Shown: positions 48,686-60,756 of the stretch, piece by piece | Layout of the letters: each line of letters opens with the position of its first letter | How positions within the stretch are numbered: position 1 is the stretch's first letter | Assembly (NCBI GenBank): GCA_947561585.1 | Contig: CANNZV010000268.1 | Location: 319,035 to 383,034, forward strand | Direction of reading: 5' to 3' | Source: Caprella mutica | Lineage: Eukaryota > Arthropoda > Malacostraca > Amphipoda > Caprellidae | Length of the DNA: 64,000 nucleotides | Position numbers and translations under genes: made by a program | Notes under the pieces: generated by a model | The model's input: the letters and a program-made list of their open reading frames with translations, nothing else | The model's database searches: none | Told to the model about the DNA's origin: nothing

Positions 48686-50174
48686 GCACTAATGTACTAG
48701 TTTTAAGCTGATGTGAACATATAAAAAACCTAAATTAGGTTTTCTTTATAATTTGAAAATACTTTTAAATAGTCATAAGAAAAATGTAATAGTTAATTTA
48801 CAACACACACTCTAAATTTTTAGTAGTTTAGATTATAAGTTTATAAAAAACATTTAATTTTACTTTTGAAAAGGAAAAATTTTGGGCCATACAAATGTAG
48901 TAATCAATTTTCAACTTGCAGTTTATATTTATAATATTTTCATACAAAATTGATTTACATGGCGGTAAAATATAAATCAAACGGCGAGTTGATAGCACGG
49001 CAAATTGTTCGGTAGAGAGTGGTGTGGTCACCAGTACTAAGATAGGTAGGCAAAATATATTTTATCAAGAATTGCCTCAAAATGTTTTTAATATCCTCAA
49101 CAAATATTTAGCTACAACTTATTTTTTTATTCTGTCACTTTTGTCTTTTCTAAATACTATAATAATATGCCAGCAGCAGAGTAGCTATGAACAGTTTTTG
49201 ATAAAAATCTGAACACAAATTAAGAAATTGAATAAAAATTACTGAGGGAAATTCTGAAATATTGTGGATTTCAGAGAGTAGCTAATTCAGTCCAAATAAT
49301 TTAAAATGCTATTGAGAGAATGAGAGTAACCATACCTCAATTTGAAATCTTAATAGTTCCAGGTGCCACATTATGCAGAGTGGTAAAACTTTGTTCATTC
49401 AAATTATAATAAAATTCAATTAGGTACCTAATACAGAGACCCTAACTACCTTAAGTGGGTTGAGATCATCAAATGTTGGTACCTATTACATAATGTTAAG
49501 AGTTTCTTTATGGGTACCTAAGGTGAGTAATAGAAACTGTTTTATAAATATATGTTGTACCTAGGTACTAAAGAAGTCTTTGAAGTCCACTAAATTCTAG
49601 CCCACTCTGGAAAATATGCAAGACATAACTATGGACCATACTGTATTTTATGATAAATTCCCCTTTGAAAATAATACTCTAGCAATGTCTGTGGATTTTT
49701 AGCTATTTATTTCTATTTTACCATTAATTTTTGGTGACAAATCTGGGAAAAATGTTGGATTCCTATAATAAAATCACTATATTAATTAATATTAGATAAT
49801 TTTAACGAGAACAGAAAATTATGTTTTTATACTACAAGTTTCGCCACACAGTGAAAAATGTTTCATATTCTAGTTCTGCCACAATTCCAGTGACATAGCT
49901 TACCTACTTTATACTATGGACCTATAGGGCTGAGTCTTGAGAAAAGAAGACAAAATGGAGTATTTCTTGGAGAAGACTTTACCAATTAGGTTAAATACTC
50001 CAATAATCAGCACCTTAAGCCACCACCGTCCATTAGAATAATATTAAAAATACAACAGATATATGAAAATTAAATCGCGCACACCATTGGAAAGAGAAAT
50101 ATTTGTTCTTTCTCATAAATGTTTAACTTCTTGATATATTTTATACCAAAATGGACCTAATTTATATTAAAAAA
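48686..50174. other. Gene-free DNA with one MITE fragment
   Basis: 49600-49760 is a fragment of the GTGGA-signature MITE ('gcccactctggaaaat', 'tggatttttagctatttatt', 'taccattaatttttggtgac'). Nothing else recognised. Confidence 0.45.
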
Positions 50175-50757
50175 TTGTTGAATCCACAACCATGTTCAGT
50201 TATCTAAAAGAGTAAGTTTTCTTTCTTGTTCTAGGTTGAAACAAAAACCAATTACAAGTAGTGATGTGTCAGAGTAATTGAATAATCGACTGATGGTTGG
50301 TTGCTTTATTAAATATATAAAAAAATTGTTTAGAGAGACAATATTTTTCTATTAAAACAATTAAATAAATGCATAAACTAAGAAAATCCTTATCATTCGA
50401 ACGTGCAGAAATCGGTCGATGGTTGCGCTATCGATTGATATGTGATAGAATGAACCAATTAGATTGTTGTTGAATCCACAACCATGTTCAGTTATCTAAA
50501 AGAGTAAGTTTTCTTTCTTGTTCTAGGTTGAAACAAAAACCAATTACAAGTAGTGATGTGTCAGAGTAATTGAATAATCGACTGATGGTTGGTTGCTTTA
50601 TTAAATATATAAAAAAATTGTTTAGAGAGACAATATTTTTCTATTAAAACAATTAAATAAATGCATAAACTAAGAAAATCCTTATCATTCGAACGTGCAG
50701 AAATCGGTCGATGGTTGCGCTATCGATTGATATGTGATAGAATGAACCAATTAGATT
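50175..50757 (+). repeat. Tandem duplication, period 292 bp, no difference seen
   Basis: 'aatccacaaccatgttcagt' starts at 50181 and again at 50473. Every base compared between the two units agrees, down to 'gaatgaaccaattagattg'. This is either a very recent duplication or an assembly repeat. Confidence 0.9.
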
Positions 50758-50989
50758 GAAGTTGATGGGATGCTCCAAAGAGACAGCACTCAGCCCTACC
50801 AGTGGGCCCATATGTACTAAATCCAGACCTTGACCTAATCCCAGCCAGGTGACTCAAATGGTCAAACCTGGCCAGTAACCAATCGTTCACACTGGGCATA
50901 AATCCCACTGATTCAGTAAGGGACCCGAATGTACAACCTCACTAACGTGAGGTGAACGCTTATATGACTGTGCTACTGAGCGGCAATGG
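50757..50989 (-). mobile_element. tRNA-derived SINE
   Basis: It is flanked by ACCAATTAGAT (50746-50756 and 50990-51000) inside a longer imperfect match 'aatgRaccaattagat', as expected from LINE-mediated insertion. The minus strand starts CCGCTCAGTAGCACAGTCAT (A-box-like) and has CATTCGGGTCCC (B-box-like) 45-55 bases on, consistent with a tRNA-derived head. The body includes 'ggccaggtttgaccatttga'. No poly(A) tail. Confidence 0.75.
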
Positions 50990-51059
50990 ACCAATTAGAT
51001 GTACAAACTAAAAAAATCATATCATTCAAACGCATAGCAATCGAACGATGGTTACGGCC

Positions 51060-51245
51060 CTAGTAAAATAGTGACTCACAAACTCTCCATTTTTCTCTCC
51101 AGCTCTCTCCAAAAAATGCCAAAATTCTCAACAAAATGATCAATTTATAATAAATTTTCTCCAAGATAACATAGTAGCATAGGAGAAAATCAGATATTTC
51201 TCTCCATCTGCAATTGAAGGCCTCAAAATAACTGCGCAAACTATT
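51060..51245. mobile_element. CTCTCC-signature MITE copy
   Basis: 'cctagtaaaatagtgactca', 'ctctccatttttctctccag', 'tctctccaaaaa', 'caattgaaggcctcaaaata'. Same order as 52741-52960 reversed. Confidence 0.65.
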
Positions 51246-51289
51246 GATCAGTAGATTACGCAGTGAAATCGGTCGATATTGCTGATCAT

Positions 51290-52150
51290 TTAAACCCGCG
51301 TGACATAAACATAGGAATTAATTAGAAAATTGTCGCTGGATAATTCAGGTTCTCTGGAGACAATGTTTCAGAGGCTGAAAAATTGTAAGCCAATTTTTAG
51401 GCCAAATATACACAAAAATTCTAAGCCAAGCCACTCATGTTTCAAAGATTTCAAGCCAAAATTAAAATGGAAATATAGGAATTAATTCAAAACTTTAAGC
51501 CAATTAGACATATCTGAGATTTGACCTCTTGAAATCTAAGCTAATTAATTGGCTTTAAGCCTTCAACTGATATACTCTGTAAGCAAGTCTGCAGAATATG
51601 AGACTTTTTTAACATTTGCTTTGCGAATAATCCTTAATTTTATGTAATTTACTGAGAACAGAAGCCAAAACAGAGGATTTCTTGGAGAACAGTTTACCAG
51701 CTTTTGCAGTCTGCCAACTGTAACATGGTCAGGACCAGACTCAGGAGACTAATTAATTCAATTTGAAGGCCTAAATAGTAGTCGGATAAACTTCAGAACT
51801 TAATGCATCTTTTGCAGACTGGGATCTTTGCAAATTGCAGACTGGTTGAGAGTGCTGGACTACAGGTCGGGCTGATCGACCCGGTCTGGACTCTGGCCTA
51901 GAGGCCATTTTGCAAAAGATACATGAAGTTGTGAAGTTTATCCGGCGACTATTTAGGCCATAAAATGAGTCTCCTGAATTATCTGGCGACAATTTTTTAA
52001 TTAATTCCTATGTTTACACATGTAATTATTGGAAAGTATTTTGAGATTTTTAGCTATTTTGGAGAGAAATTTGAAATCTTAAGAGAGAAATTGCCCCAAA
52101 TAGTAAATATCTGGAGACTGATTGTGCATGCTTTGTAGACTGGCCTAGAG
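51290..52150. repeat. Cluster of MITE pieces of three signature lineages
   Basis: 51362-51590 is a GCCAA-signature copy (tttcagaggctgaaaaattg ... aactgatatactctgtaa). 51590-51720 resembles the CTCCCGC lineage edges. 51750-52150 has 'tctcctgaattatctggcg' and 'ggagactaattaattc' stretches and an inverted pair 'gcctaaatagtagtcggata' / 'tatccggcgactatttaggc'. Confidence 0.55.
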
Positions 52151-52189
52151 GTGGTGAAGCACAGCTGGGCTCTGGTGCCTGCTGCCCGC

Positions 52190-52700
52190 CACCTGTAGGT
52201 ATTTCATGGTAAATTCCAGTTTTTCCACCGACATGCCATATTTCAAAGTGTGGCAGGAAAGTCGCCAGTTAAGCGAGAAATTGGATCCAGGGCGCCACAT
52301 TCAAGATACTTTAAAGGAGTAATTTGGCTTTCTAGTGGAGATTTTACACTTGGAAACCTCTTTATGCTTTATTTCTGAATCATGTGCATTCTCTTGAGAT
52401 TATTTTGGGATTGATTTACTTGTTATATACACGTTTTTAAATTTATTTAACCCCTCAAAAAACGCCAATAATCTGGCGACTTTGTCCATACTTTAAAACA
52501 TAGCCGACATGTCAGTGGAATGTTACCCTCATTAGTCTTTGCAAATAATATTCTGACAAAGTAGGTGGATTTATGGCTATTCATTCCTATGTTACCATTA
52601 ATTTTTGGTGGAAAAATTTGAAAAGGGGGAAAATGTTGGTTGATTATTTTCAGCTTTTTGAAAAGGTCAGTGGAATATCGTGCATCAAATAAAGAGCTGC
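52190..52700. mobile_element. GTGGA-signature MITE interrupted by a GTCGCC-signature MITE
   Basis: 'tatttcatggtaaattccag' to 'gtgcatcaaataaagagctg'. The insert at 52236-52503 interrupts it at CCGACATG. Confidence 0.8.
52236..52503. mobile_element. GTCGCC-signature MITE, TSD CCGACATG
   Basis: 268 bp. Ends CCATATTTCAAAGTGTGG / ACTTTAAAACATAG. Flanks CCGACATG are identical (52228-52235 and 52504-52511). Confidence 0.88.
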
Positions 52701-52740
52701 GCACCTGCCCAATCCTGTTTAATGAAAAATCTAGCCTTTA

Positions 52741-52960
52741 AGCCCTCCAGGTAATAAAGAATAGTTATTTTGAGCGCTTCAATTGCAAATGACGAGGAAT
52801 ATCTAATTTTCTCCTATGCTGCGATGTTATTTTGGAGAGAATTTATGATAATTTTATCATTTTGGAGAGAATTTATGATAATTTTATCATTTTGGAGAGA
52901 AATTTATAATTTAGTGAGAGCTGGGGAGACAAATGGAGAGTTTATGAGCTAACTATTTTA
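52741..52960. mobile_element. CTCTCC-signature MITE
   Basis: Left 'aagccctccaggtaataaag', centre 'tctcctatgctgcgatgtta', then three repeats of 'ttttggagagaatttatgat'. Right 'gagagtttatgagctaacta'. Confidence 0.65.
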
Positions 52961-53209
52961 CTTGGCAAGCCGCACAATCCGGCAAAAACACATGGACATC
53001 TGCCGACTGCCATTTGGCTAGCCTACTAATTGAGCTTCTTTTGATATGAACCATTTCAATAAAAATTGAGTTCAGCATCATATTTCAAACTTTTCTATTG
53101 TTCCTAACTTCCTGTTGCATGCAACTCATCTAGACTGGCACTTGGCAGTAAGGTAGTTTTGCTGAGAAGTTGAGAACTATTTAGCAAATTGGTAAATTTG
53201 TGCTTTAGA

Positions 53210-53440
53210 TCCCCCAAAGATTTTTGACATTTTGACCCTTTAAATAGGTTAAAGGAGTCATTTTAAGACTTTTTTCATGAACACCATTTGTTGTGCAAAT
53301 GCTTCGTTTTCGAGATATAGTGCAATTAAGTTTTTGGTAGGAATAACATTAAGTTTGTAGAAAACACCAGGTTTTCCGCCTTTTAGATTTTTGTGACATG
53401 AAATCTTGGTGCCATAAAACTGTTAATGTAGTTCACTGCC
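53210..53440. repeat. Family B fragment
   Basis: 'ttttgacattttgaccctt', 'cttcgttttcgagatatagt', 'gtgacatgaaatcttggtgc', 'ctgttaatgtagttcactg'. Same order as 25430-25680. Confidence 0.6.
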
Positions 53441-53600
53441 AGTTTGTATTTGGTGCACTCCATTCTGTATTTGGTGCACAAAATCCCACTGACTTTTGCA
53501 AAAAGCTGAAAAAATTAAAAATCCACCAAAAATTTCCAGTAATTTGGCTGATCCACCAACATTTTCCCAATTTATCCACCAAAAATTAATGGTAACATAC
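53437..53600. mobile_element. GTGGA-signature MITE, right end missing
   Basis: 'gccagtttgtatttggtgca' to 'ccaaaaattaatggtaacat', where it meets the duplicated block below. The first bases are doubled (ttgtatttggtgcactccat / tctgtatttggtgcac). Confidence 0.65.
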
Positions 53601-54650
53601 CTAGTTTCAGAGAATATTCATTGAGTCGCCAATATATCTTTTTTCTTTTTCAAAAATAAGTCAACAAAATTTAGTAATGCAATCGCCAGACGTCAATTTA
53701 ATTCCAATTTTGGAAGTTGACAGTCGTCAATATACCTATATTATTATACCTACCTATTATCAAAAGTCTTAATATATAATTGAGAGCGTATCAGCCAATC
53801 TGAGAGAGGCATACAACTGATACCAGCCAATCACAGAGAGTCAAGTCAGTCCAGTCTATATTTCGTGGTAAATTACACCGACATGTCGGTGGAATTTTTC
53901 TCCATTGAAAATAATATTCTGGCAAAATCGGTGGATTTTTAGCTATTTATTCCTATGTTACCATTATTTTTCGGTGGGAAAATGGGTAAAATGATGGTGG
54001 ATCAGCCAAATTACTGTAAATTTATTGTGGATTTTTCAGCAAATTCAAAGAGTCAGTGGAATTTTGTGGACCAAATACAGACTGGGAGAGTCTGAGTGAG
54101 GCATACTTTCTTTCATAGTTAATCATTTTTTTCCCGATAATTAGTCAGAGAGCATCAAATTAAAATGACAAGTAGTGACCACATCATTCATAACAAAAGA
54201 TTGCAATCCTTCACAGAAAACCGATATACAATTATACATCGGGGAGCGCGCCATACCTAATTTCAGAGAATGTTCATTGAGTCGCCAATATATCTTTTTT
54301 TCAAAAATAAGTCAACAAATATTAGTAATGCAGTCACCAGTCGTCATAATTTAATTCCAATTTTGAAAGTCGACAGTTGTAAATATACCTATATTATTAT
54401 AACTACCTAAATTAATTGAGAGCGTATCAGCCAATCAGAGAGAGCCTCAGAGAGGCATACAACTGATACCAGCCAATCACTGACAGCCTGAGAGGGGCAT
54501 ACTTTCTTTCATAGTTATTCATTTGTTTTTTTTCCGATAATTAGTCAGAGAGCATCAAATTAAAATGACAAGTAGTGACCACATCATTCATAATAAAAGA
54601 ACACCGAAAACTGAAAACTAATATATAATTTGAATTATACATAGTCACCA
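53601..54650 (+). repeat. Tandem duplication of a block of about 400 bp, first copy carrying a MITE
   Basis: 'cctagtttcagagaatattc', 'attgagtcgccaatatatct', 'gagagcgtatcagccaatc', 'catactttctttcatagtta', 'gagagcatcaaattaaaatg' and 'acaagtagtgaccacatcat' occur once in 53601-54240 and once in 54253-54650. Only the first copy contains the MITE at about 53848-54092. Confidence 0.8.
53848..54092. mobile_element. GTGGA-signature MITE inside the first duplicated block
   Basis: Ends CCAGTCTATATTTCGTGG / GACCAAATACAGACTGG. Core 'attcctatgttaccattatt'. It is absent from the second block. Confidence 0.85.
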
Positions 54651-55290
54651 TGGAGCGCGCCATATCAAAACAAAATGGCTGCTTTGTTTACATTTCATTA
54701 AAGAAGCGCGGTACTGCTGTTTATGATTATGAGTCACCAATTTTAATTTCAAATCTAATTAAAGTGCTCATGAGTCATCTATATATGTGAAAGATACTTA
54801 TTTTCACAAATTTTAAGTCGACAATTAATCGGCGACTTGGTACGAACTCTTGAACTAGGGCGCCATATCAAAACAAATTGGCGGCTTTCTTTACATTTCA
54901 ACAAAGATGCGCGGTTCCGCCATTTATGATTATGAGTCACCAATTTTAATTTTAAATCTAATTAAAGTGCTCATTAGTCGTCTATATATGTGAAAGACCA
55001 TTTATAAGAGTATGTCAGTTAAAGCCAATTAATTGGCTTAAATTTGAAATGGTCAAATCTCAGATATGTCTAATTGGCTTTAAATTTTGAATTAATTCCT
55101 ATGTTCTCATGTTAATTTTGCTTCGAAATCTTCAAAAAAATGAGCCAAATTGGCTTGGCTCATTTTTTTGTGAAATTTTGGCTCAAAAATTTGTTTACAA
55201 TTTTCCAGCTTCTGAAACATGGGTGAAAGATACTTATTTTCACAAACTTTAAGTCGACAATTAATCGGCGACTTGGTACATACTCTTAAG
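54651..55290 (+). repeat. Second tandem duplication (unit about 205 bp), second copy carrying a MITE
   Basis: 'gcgccatatcaaaacaaa', 'tatgattatgagtcaccaat', 'taattaaagtgctcat', 'cgacaattaatcggcgactt' occur at 54655-54855 and 54862-55290. The second is opened by the MITE at 54998-55222. Confidence 0.8.
54998..55222. mobile_element. GCCAA-signature MITE, TSD GTGAAAGA
   Basis: 225 bp, CCATTTATAAGAGTATG ... GCTTCTGAAACATGG. Flanks GTGAAAGA (54990-54997 and 55223-55230) are identical. It contains gccaattaattggc, gagccaaattggcttggctc and 'attaattcctatgttctcat'. Confidence 0.88.
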
Positions 55291-55299
55291 ACTTATACT

Positions 55300-55670
55300 A
55301 GGGTAACAGTAACATAGGAATAAATAGCTAAAAATCCACCAACTTTGCCAGAATATTATTTTTAAGCAGAAAAAATTCCACCAACAAGTCAGTGGAATTT
55401 ACCATGAAATAAAGACTGAGGTGCACCGTGCACTGAACTCCTTACTCCTATGACTTTTTCAAAACTTTGAGAAATAGCTGTCAACATTTTTCATCAATTT
55501 GTCTAGTCCTCTAACATTTTAGTTTTTACCAGTTTCCCCTCCAAAAATTAATGGTAATATAGGAATTAATAGCAAGGTAAATATCCTCCCGACATTGCAG
55601 GAATTTTTTTATTAGAGAAATTGAATATCTGCCGACAAATCATTGGAATTTACCACCAAATACAATCTGG
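55300..55670. repeat. Two GTGGA-signature MITE fragments
   Basis: 55310-55425 ('agtaacataggaataaatag', 'ccaccaacaagtcagtggaa') and 55455-55670 ('aaaaattaatggtaatatag', 'accaccaaatacaatctggg'). Confidence 0.6.
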
Positions 55671-55990
55671 GTTCACTGTAGTCTGTATCCTCTAGTTTGT
55701 TGTACTGCTTAATTACATCATGATTGTTTAATGACATGGTAGGGGGGGGGGGGGTTCGAGGGGCAGCGCGCCCACCGATGTACTTATTTGTGTTGTTACG
55801 GTACCTTTCCAGACCCCCAAACTTAACCTAACCTATCGGAAACTTAATTGCGCTATATCTCGAAAACGAAGCAGAAGCATTTGCACAACAAACGGTATTC
55901 CTGAAAAACGTCTTAAAAGGGCTCTTTTACCTATAAAATGTATCAAAATATCGAAAATCGGTGGGGGACCTAAAGCACAAATTTATCATG
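55670..55990. repeat. Family B copy with a G13 tract
   Basis: 'tgtatcctctagtttgttgt', 'catgattgtttaatgacatg', then a long G run near 55742-55754 and 'cttaacctaacctatcggaa', 'tatctcgaaaacgaagc', 'gacctaaagcacaaattta'. Confidence 0.65.
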
Positions 55991-57194
55991 ATATCATGCC
56001 AATAGTAACATGACAACCTACAGATTAAATAAAATTTGAAGTCAATTTGGAAAAGGTAGCTGCTATTATCATGAAAGGTCAAATTTTGAAATGAAAGACA
56101 ATATATTCAAGCCTTCAACTGACACAATCTAAAACATGGATCATGGTCCGGTGTTTTTAATATCTGCTAGGCCTAGTTAATTCTCTTATGAGTAAATACT
56201 AAATAACACATATCTAATCTATGTATACATAAAATAGATCACAGAACATTGATTTAGATAATTATTTTCTAGTATCAAACACATAGTATGTTTTATACTG
56301 CCATACGTTTTTTTTTATCATGTTACCTACTTCTATCATTTATCAGTAATAAACCTTAGCACAGAAGCGTACGTAACTATTAAAAAGGCGCGCTTAATTC
56401 AAAATGTTTTTTTCTTTCACAAGGTTATTCGAAGATGATAACAGGTTTGAGGAGAATGTGTACAGTTTTACTGTAGCTTCTCCTGAAATGAACCGTATAA
56501 TTATTGAAGATGAGATACTACATTTGGTGATGTGAAACTGTTATAGCCTAAAAAAATGAGTGCTAATTCAGTAAGCGATCTGGGAGATTCATGTGATCTA
56601 TTAATGCAATAGTATTTTATTTCAATATTTATCTTATTTTAAATATCTATTATTTATTATTTAAATATTATTAATAATATTATTACCTATTTTTTAAATA
56701 TTAGGTATTATTAATTTTTAAATATTATTTTTATTTTAAGTATTTTATTTTTTATGTTTATTTTAACCTAATTGGTTTATATTTTTTAAAATTTTAATAT
56801 TCATTGCTTTCTTGTTTGATATTGTTTCAATTCATTCTAAGTAAAAAATCATTAGGCTTATAATTTTTATATTCATAAGTTTAGTAGGATGTAGTTCATA
56901 ATAAAAGGATATATTTTTTTCATATTGAAATAAAATATTATTATCTTCTGTATTTTGTATATTTGGTAATAAATTCTGTCCAAATCGCATACCGAACTAG
57001 AAAATGACGCCCAGATAGCAAATCGAACTAGCACCAAAAAATGTTCAAATGCACATCAAACCTGAAAAAAGACAGACAGTTCAGTAACCCAGCAAACATT
57101 TATACAAATTTCTTTCTCAAATTAAAATGGAATGCTGTTATTTTCTTACATACGTATATATATAGTGTAATGTATGTTTGGGTACATTTATTTA
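55991..57194. other. Gene-free DNA with a very AT-rich core
   Basis: 56600-56800 is a TTATT/AAATATT low-complexity tract. A 48-codon frame from 56404 (MFFSFTRLFEDDNRFEEN...) has no recognised domain. Confidence 0.4.
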
Positions 57195-57725
57195 TCATCT
57201 TGTTATTCGCTTAACTGAAAAAGTATTAAACCAAATTGCCTGAGACTTGGTGAAACGATTGATCCATGTCCAGTGATCTGCCGGTAGAATTTTGGGAGTG
57301 ACCCGGTCAAAGGTCAAGGTCATGGCCCTTTATAACTCAGAAAGTATTGAACTATATTGCAAGAAACTTGGTGGGACGATTGGACGTCAATATACAGAAA
57401 CCATTTTGTTAGATTTTGGGAGCGATCGGGTTAAAGATCAAAGTCAAGGCCATTTGTAACTCAATAACTCAAAACGTATTCAACCAAATTGTCTGAAATT
57501 TGATGGTACAATTGGTCAATGTACAGAAACCATCTGTTAGAATTTTGGGAGCCATCCGGTCAAATATCAAGGTCATTTATAATTCAATAACTCCAAAATT
57601 ATTGAACCATATTGCATGAAACTTGATGGGATGATTGGTTATTATCCAGTTAGCAGTTAATTGAATTTTGGAAGAGAACGGGTCAAAACGGCGGAGAAGG
57701 TATGCGCTCAACCTAGTGCACATAA
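57195..57725 (+). repeat. Imperfect tandem repeat of about 115-125 bp with GGTCA half-sites
   Basis: Four diverged units: 'aaccaaattgcctgagactt', 'gaactatattgcaagaaact', 'caaccaaattgtctgaaatt', 'gaaccatattgcatgaaact'. Each is followed by 'ggt(g/a)...cgattgg', 'attttgggag' and 'cggtcaaa'. It ends 'gcgctcaacctagtgcacat'. It looks like a decayed mobile or satellite unit. Confidence 0.75.
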
Positions 57726-58017
57726 TCTAGTTTTTATTCTGTTAAAATGTAGCTTACCTACCAAATTTAGCGCATTGCATGTTATAATTTAATTTAAGTT
57801 TTTAACTAGTGTTTTGAAGCTATGGTGTTTCTGTTGTTAGAAGCCGCAGTTAGTTAGTGTGCCGCAATTTACATACTTGACCCTACAACAACAACAGTCA
57901 AAATCTCACACGAGATGTATCTCCTTTTAATTTAAAAAAAAAACAATTAATTTTACCAAAGTTAATACAAATAACAAAAATTTAATATGTATTTCATAAA
58001 TAAATTGTGATAATTAA
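57726..58017. other. Spacer, nothing recognised
   Basis: No supported feature. Confidence 0.35.
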
Positions 58018-59036
58018 AGGGGCAGTAGTCATTTTTTGTTTTAACAATTTTAATGTCAAACGATTGCTTAGTAAGAATAAAGTATATCGTGTGACATTGC
58101 AATGTTCAAAAAAATATAATAATGGAGATATATCATTTTATATATAATTAATTTCCTAACAAATGCTAACAGTAGATAGCGCCACAATCAGGGGTGCCAT
58201 CTTGTATACATACAAAGTTACAAACTGAGTTGAAGGTCCCCTACAAGCAAATTTTTTTATTGGTTAAATCAACGAGGCTAATGTTTCTTATTATTTTACT
58301 GCAAACCCCATCAAATTTGATAGCATATTTTTAATTTTATATGCTTTTAAAGATTTTTATAATTCAAATAATGATCCTAGACCTTATTTCTATAATATAA
58401 TATTATAAACTCATTTTTTTTCCCGGAGCCTGGAGAGGACCTTTAAAGAAGGCCAAAAACGCATCGTTTGTTCAAAAATCTTAATTTGAAATCAAAACAA
58501 AGAGTGTACAATCTTCTTTCTCAGCGTCCGGTTGGAAATTCGCTCGATTGTTGCTCACTGAGTATTAAAAAACTTTAAAAGCATATAATATAATATATAC
58601 TGAACCGAATTGTATGCAGTTTGCGGGATAATGATCGTAGACCTTTGTTCTATAATAATATGAAATAAACTCATTTTTTCCCTGAAGGCTGAAGAGGACT
58701 TTAAGTTTCTTCCTAGATTCTAGCTCAAGTGAAGAGATGACTTTATTTTCAAGACTATGCCTTCTTGTCTATGAATTCACATAATATATTCACCATTTTG
58801 ACGCAAACAGAGCTTGATTTACTGCATAAATAAATTAACATGAAAACAACAACCATACTCACGTATTTTCTTATGAGTGGTAATGCTTCCGCTATGTGCC
58901 GCTAATTTTGTTATATACTTTTTATATGAACATTTTAAAAATAAATGAGCATTCAAATATTATATAAATAAATATTTTGAATCGATTTAAAACCAATTTG
59001 GCTATTGTTTGATTTTGACTTTACTATCTCTTTAAA
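58018..59036. mobile_element. Family X element, fullest copy
   Basis: The edges 'aaaggggcagtagtcatt' and 'gactttactatctcttta' are weakly inverted. The right and left parts match 1125-1625 reversed; the middle matches 9640-10250. No ORF. Its middle segment may itself be an insert. Confidence 0.6.
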
Positions 59037-60756
59037 CAATTATTTCCATTGAAGAAATCACTTTTCGTGAATGAATTTGCAGCTGGGCTCATTTAATAAT
59101 TGGAGGGGTAACTATGGTCGAAATTGCCAGGAACTGCTACGATATCAAATATACCTAGTTAAGGGTTATTCTTAAGAATAAGATTCCATTTTCACTCTTC
59201 CTCCGAATATCCGAGACTTAATAGAAGTATAAAACCATAATAGTAGAAGTAGTTATTCATCGAAAAATCACCGAATTGATCTGGTTAACCAATGTTTGCC
59301 TTCATTTGGCCTGCGATATTAGATGACAGTTGGTCAAATGTGGTTTTATTGCATTTGAGCAACGTACGGCATTCAACAACCGTTGGTTCAGAGTTCCTTG
59401 CTTTTCGATGACAGAGTGTGTTTTCAGTTTAATAACTAGCAATTCCGCAAGTTTTGACCAAAACAACCACGGATAGCCTAGTTTTCTATTTAATTTTATA
59501 TAGCCAACCACTTGAGTAATGTTTTTTTATGGAACTCTTACTATTTAAATAAGAATAGGAGGTTCTGTTTGATTAATACCATAATCATTATAAAAAATGA
59601 AAGCATTTCCCAACTGAAATTACTAATGCCCCGAGATTGTAGTTAATCAAACATAAATTTGACAAACTACTAGAACAGTTTTCAACTAAGTGTTTTTACC
59701 AATGTCGCACAAAGGACCAGAGTCACAGTGTGATCTGAGATTGAAAGTCTTCTCCGGACCGCAAGAAAAAATGAGTTACTACATAGGTAATATTGCAGAA
59801 CAGAGGTCTATTATCATTATTCTGCTTATACAGTGAAACTCCTACTCCCTGAATTAATAAAGTATTGTTTCCTTCATAACTCAACGATGGTCATTGAGAG
59901 ATAACTATGACTTAATTCTTAAAGCATATCATTTTATATAATTCAAACATTAAAAACTACTCCGTAAGTCAAGTAAATTTCATTATTCAGGTTCTCATTA
60001 CTCGAATTCTTCATAACTCAGGAGTTTTACTACAATAATAGATTCTTGAGAAAATAACTTCGGAAATTCATTTTAACACGTTGACTACGTATCGGTATAC
60101 AGTTTATGTCTACCTACGTATATTGCTGATAGACAAAGTGGAATTGTGACAAGGTGAACTACAATTATAACAAGTTTTTTTTATCATAGAGAATATCAAT
60201 AAATACACAGAGAGATGATTCTCAGCTCCTCTCGCTATCGTGGGACATGTGGAAGCAATAACACTCAGAACAAAAATTTGAAAATGTCAGTTAGGCCAGA
60301 CAGCGTTTTAAACACATATAATCTACGTGTAAATCATTTACCCAAGAAATTCAAGAAAGGATTGTGAATGGAAGAACATTATCATGACAAGGTACAACCT
60401 TGAAATAAAACTACATTTTCAGCGTTTCTACCAGGCGGCTGACATTTTGTTTAGTTATCTGCTGTCCAGTCCATTGCTTCTCAAAGCATACTCACCTAAT
60501 TCCAGTATATAGAATATAATAGTGACAATTGAGACGGTTAGTGTACGTGACGTCAACACAGCAACACTCTAATATTAAATTTAAGGCAATCTAAGAGTGT
60601 AAAATTATTTGAAAAATGTTTCTTTATTGCCAATATAAGAAAAGAGTAATGGTCAATTCAGTTATTCAAACTACTTGACTTTAATTTTTGATTGAGTCTG
60701 TTGCCTTGATGACGTCACTATAACAAATCACTCTATTGTCACTACTACGTATAAAG
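59037..60756. other. Gene-free DNA
   Basis: TTAACACGTTGACTACGTAT at 60074-60093 resembles a piggyBac-type end without a partner. Nothing else recognised. Confidence 0.4.
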
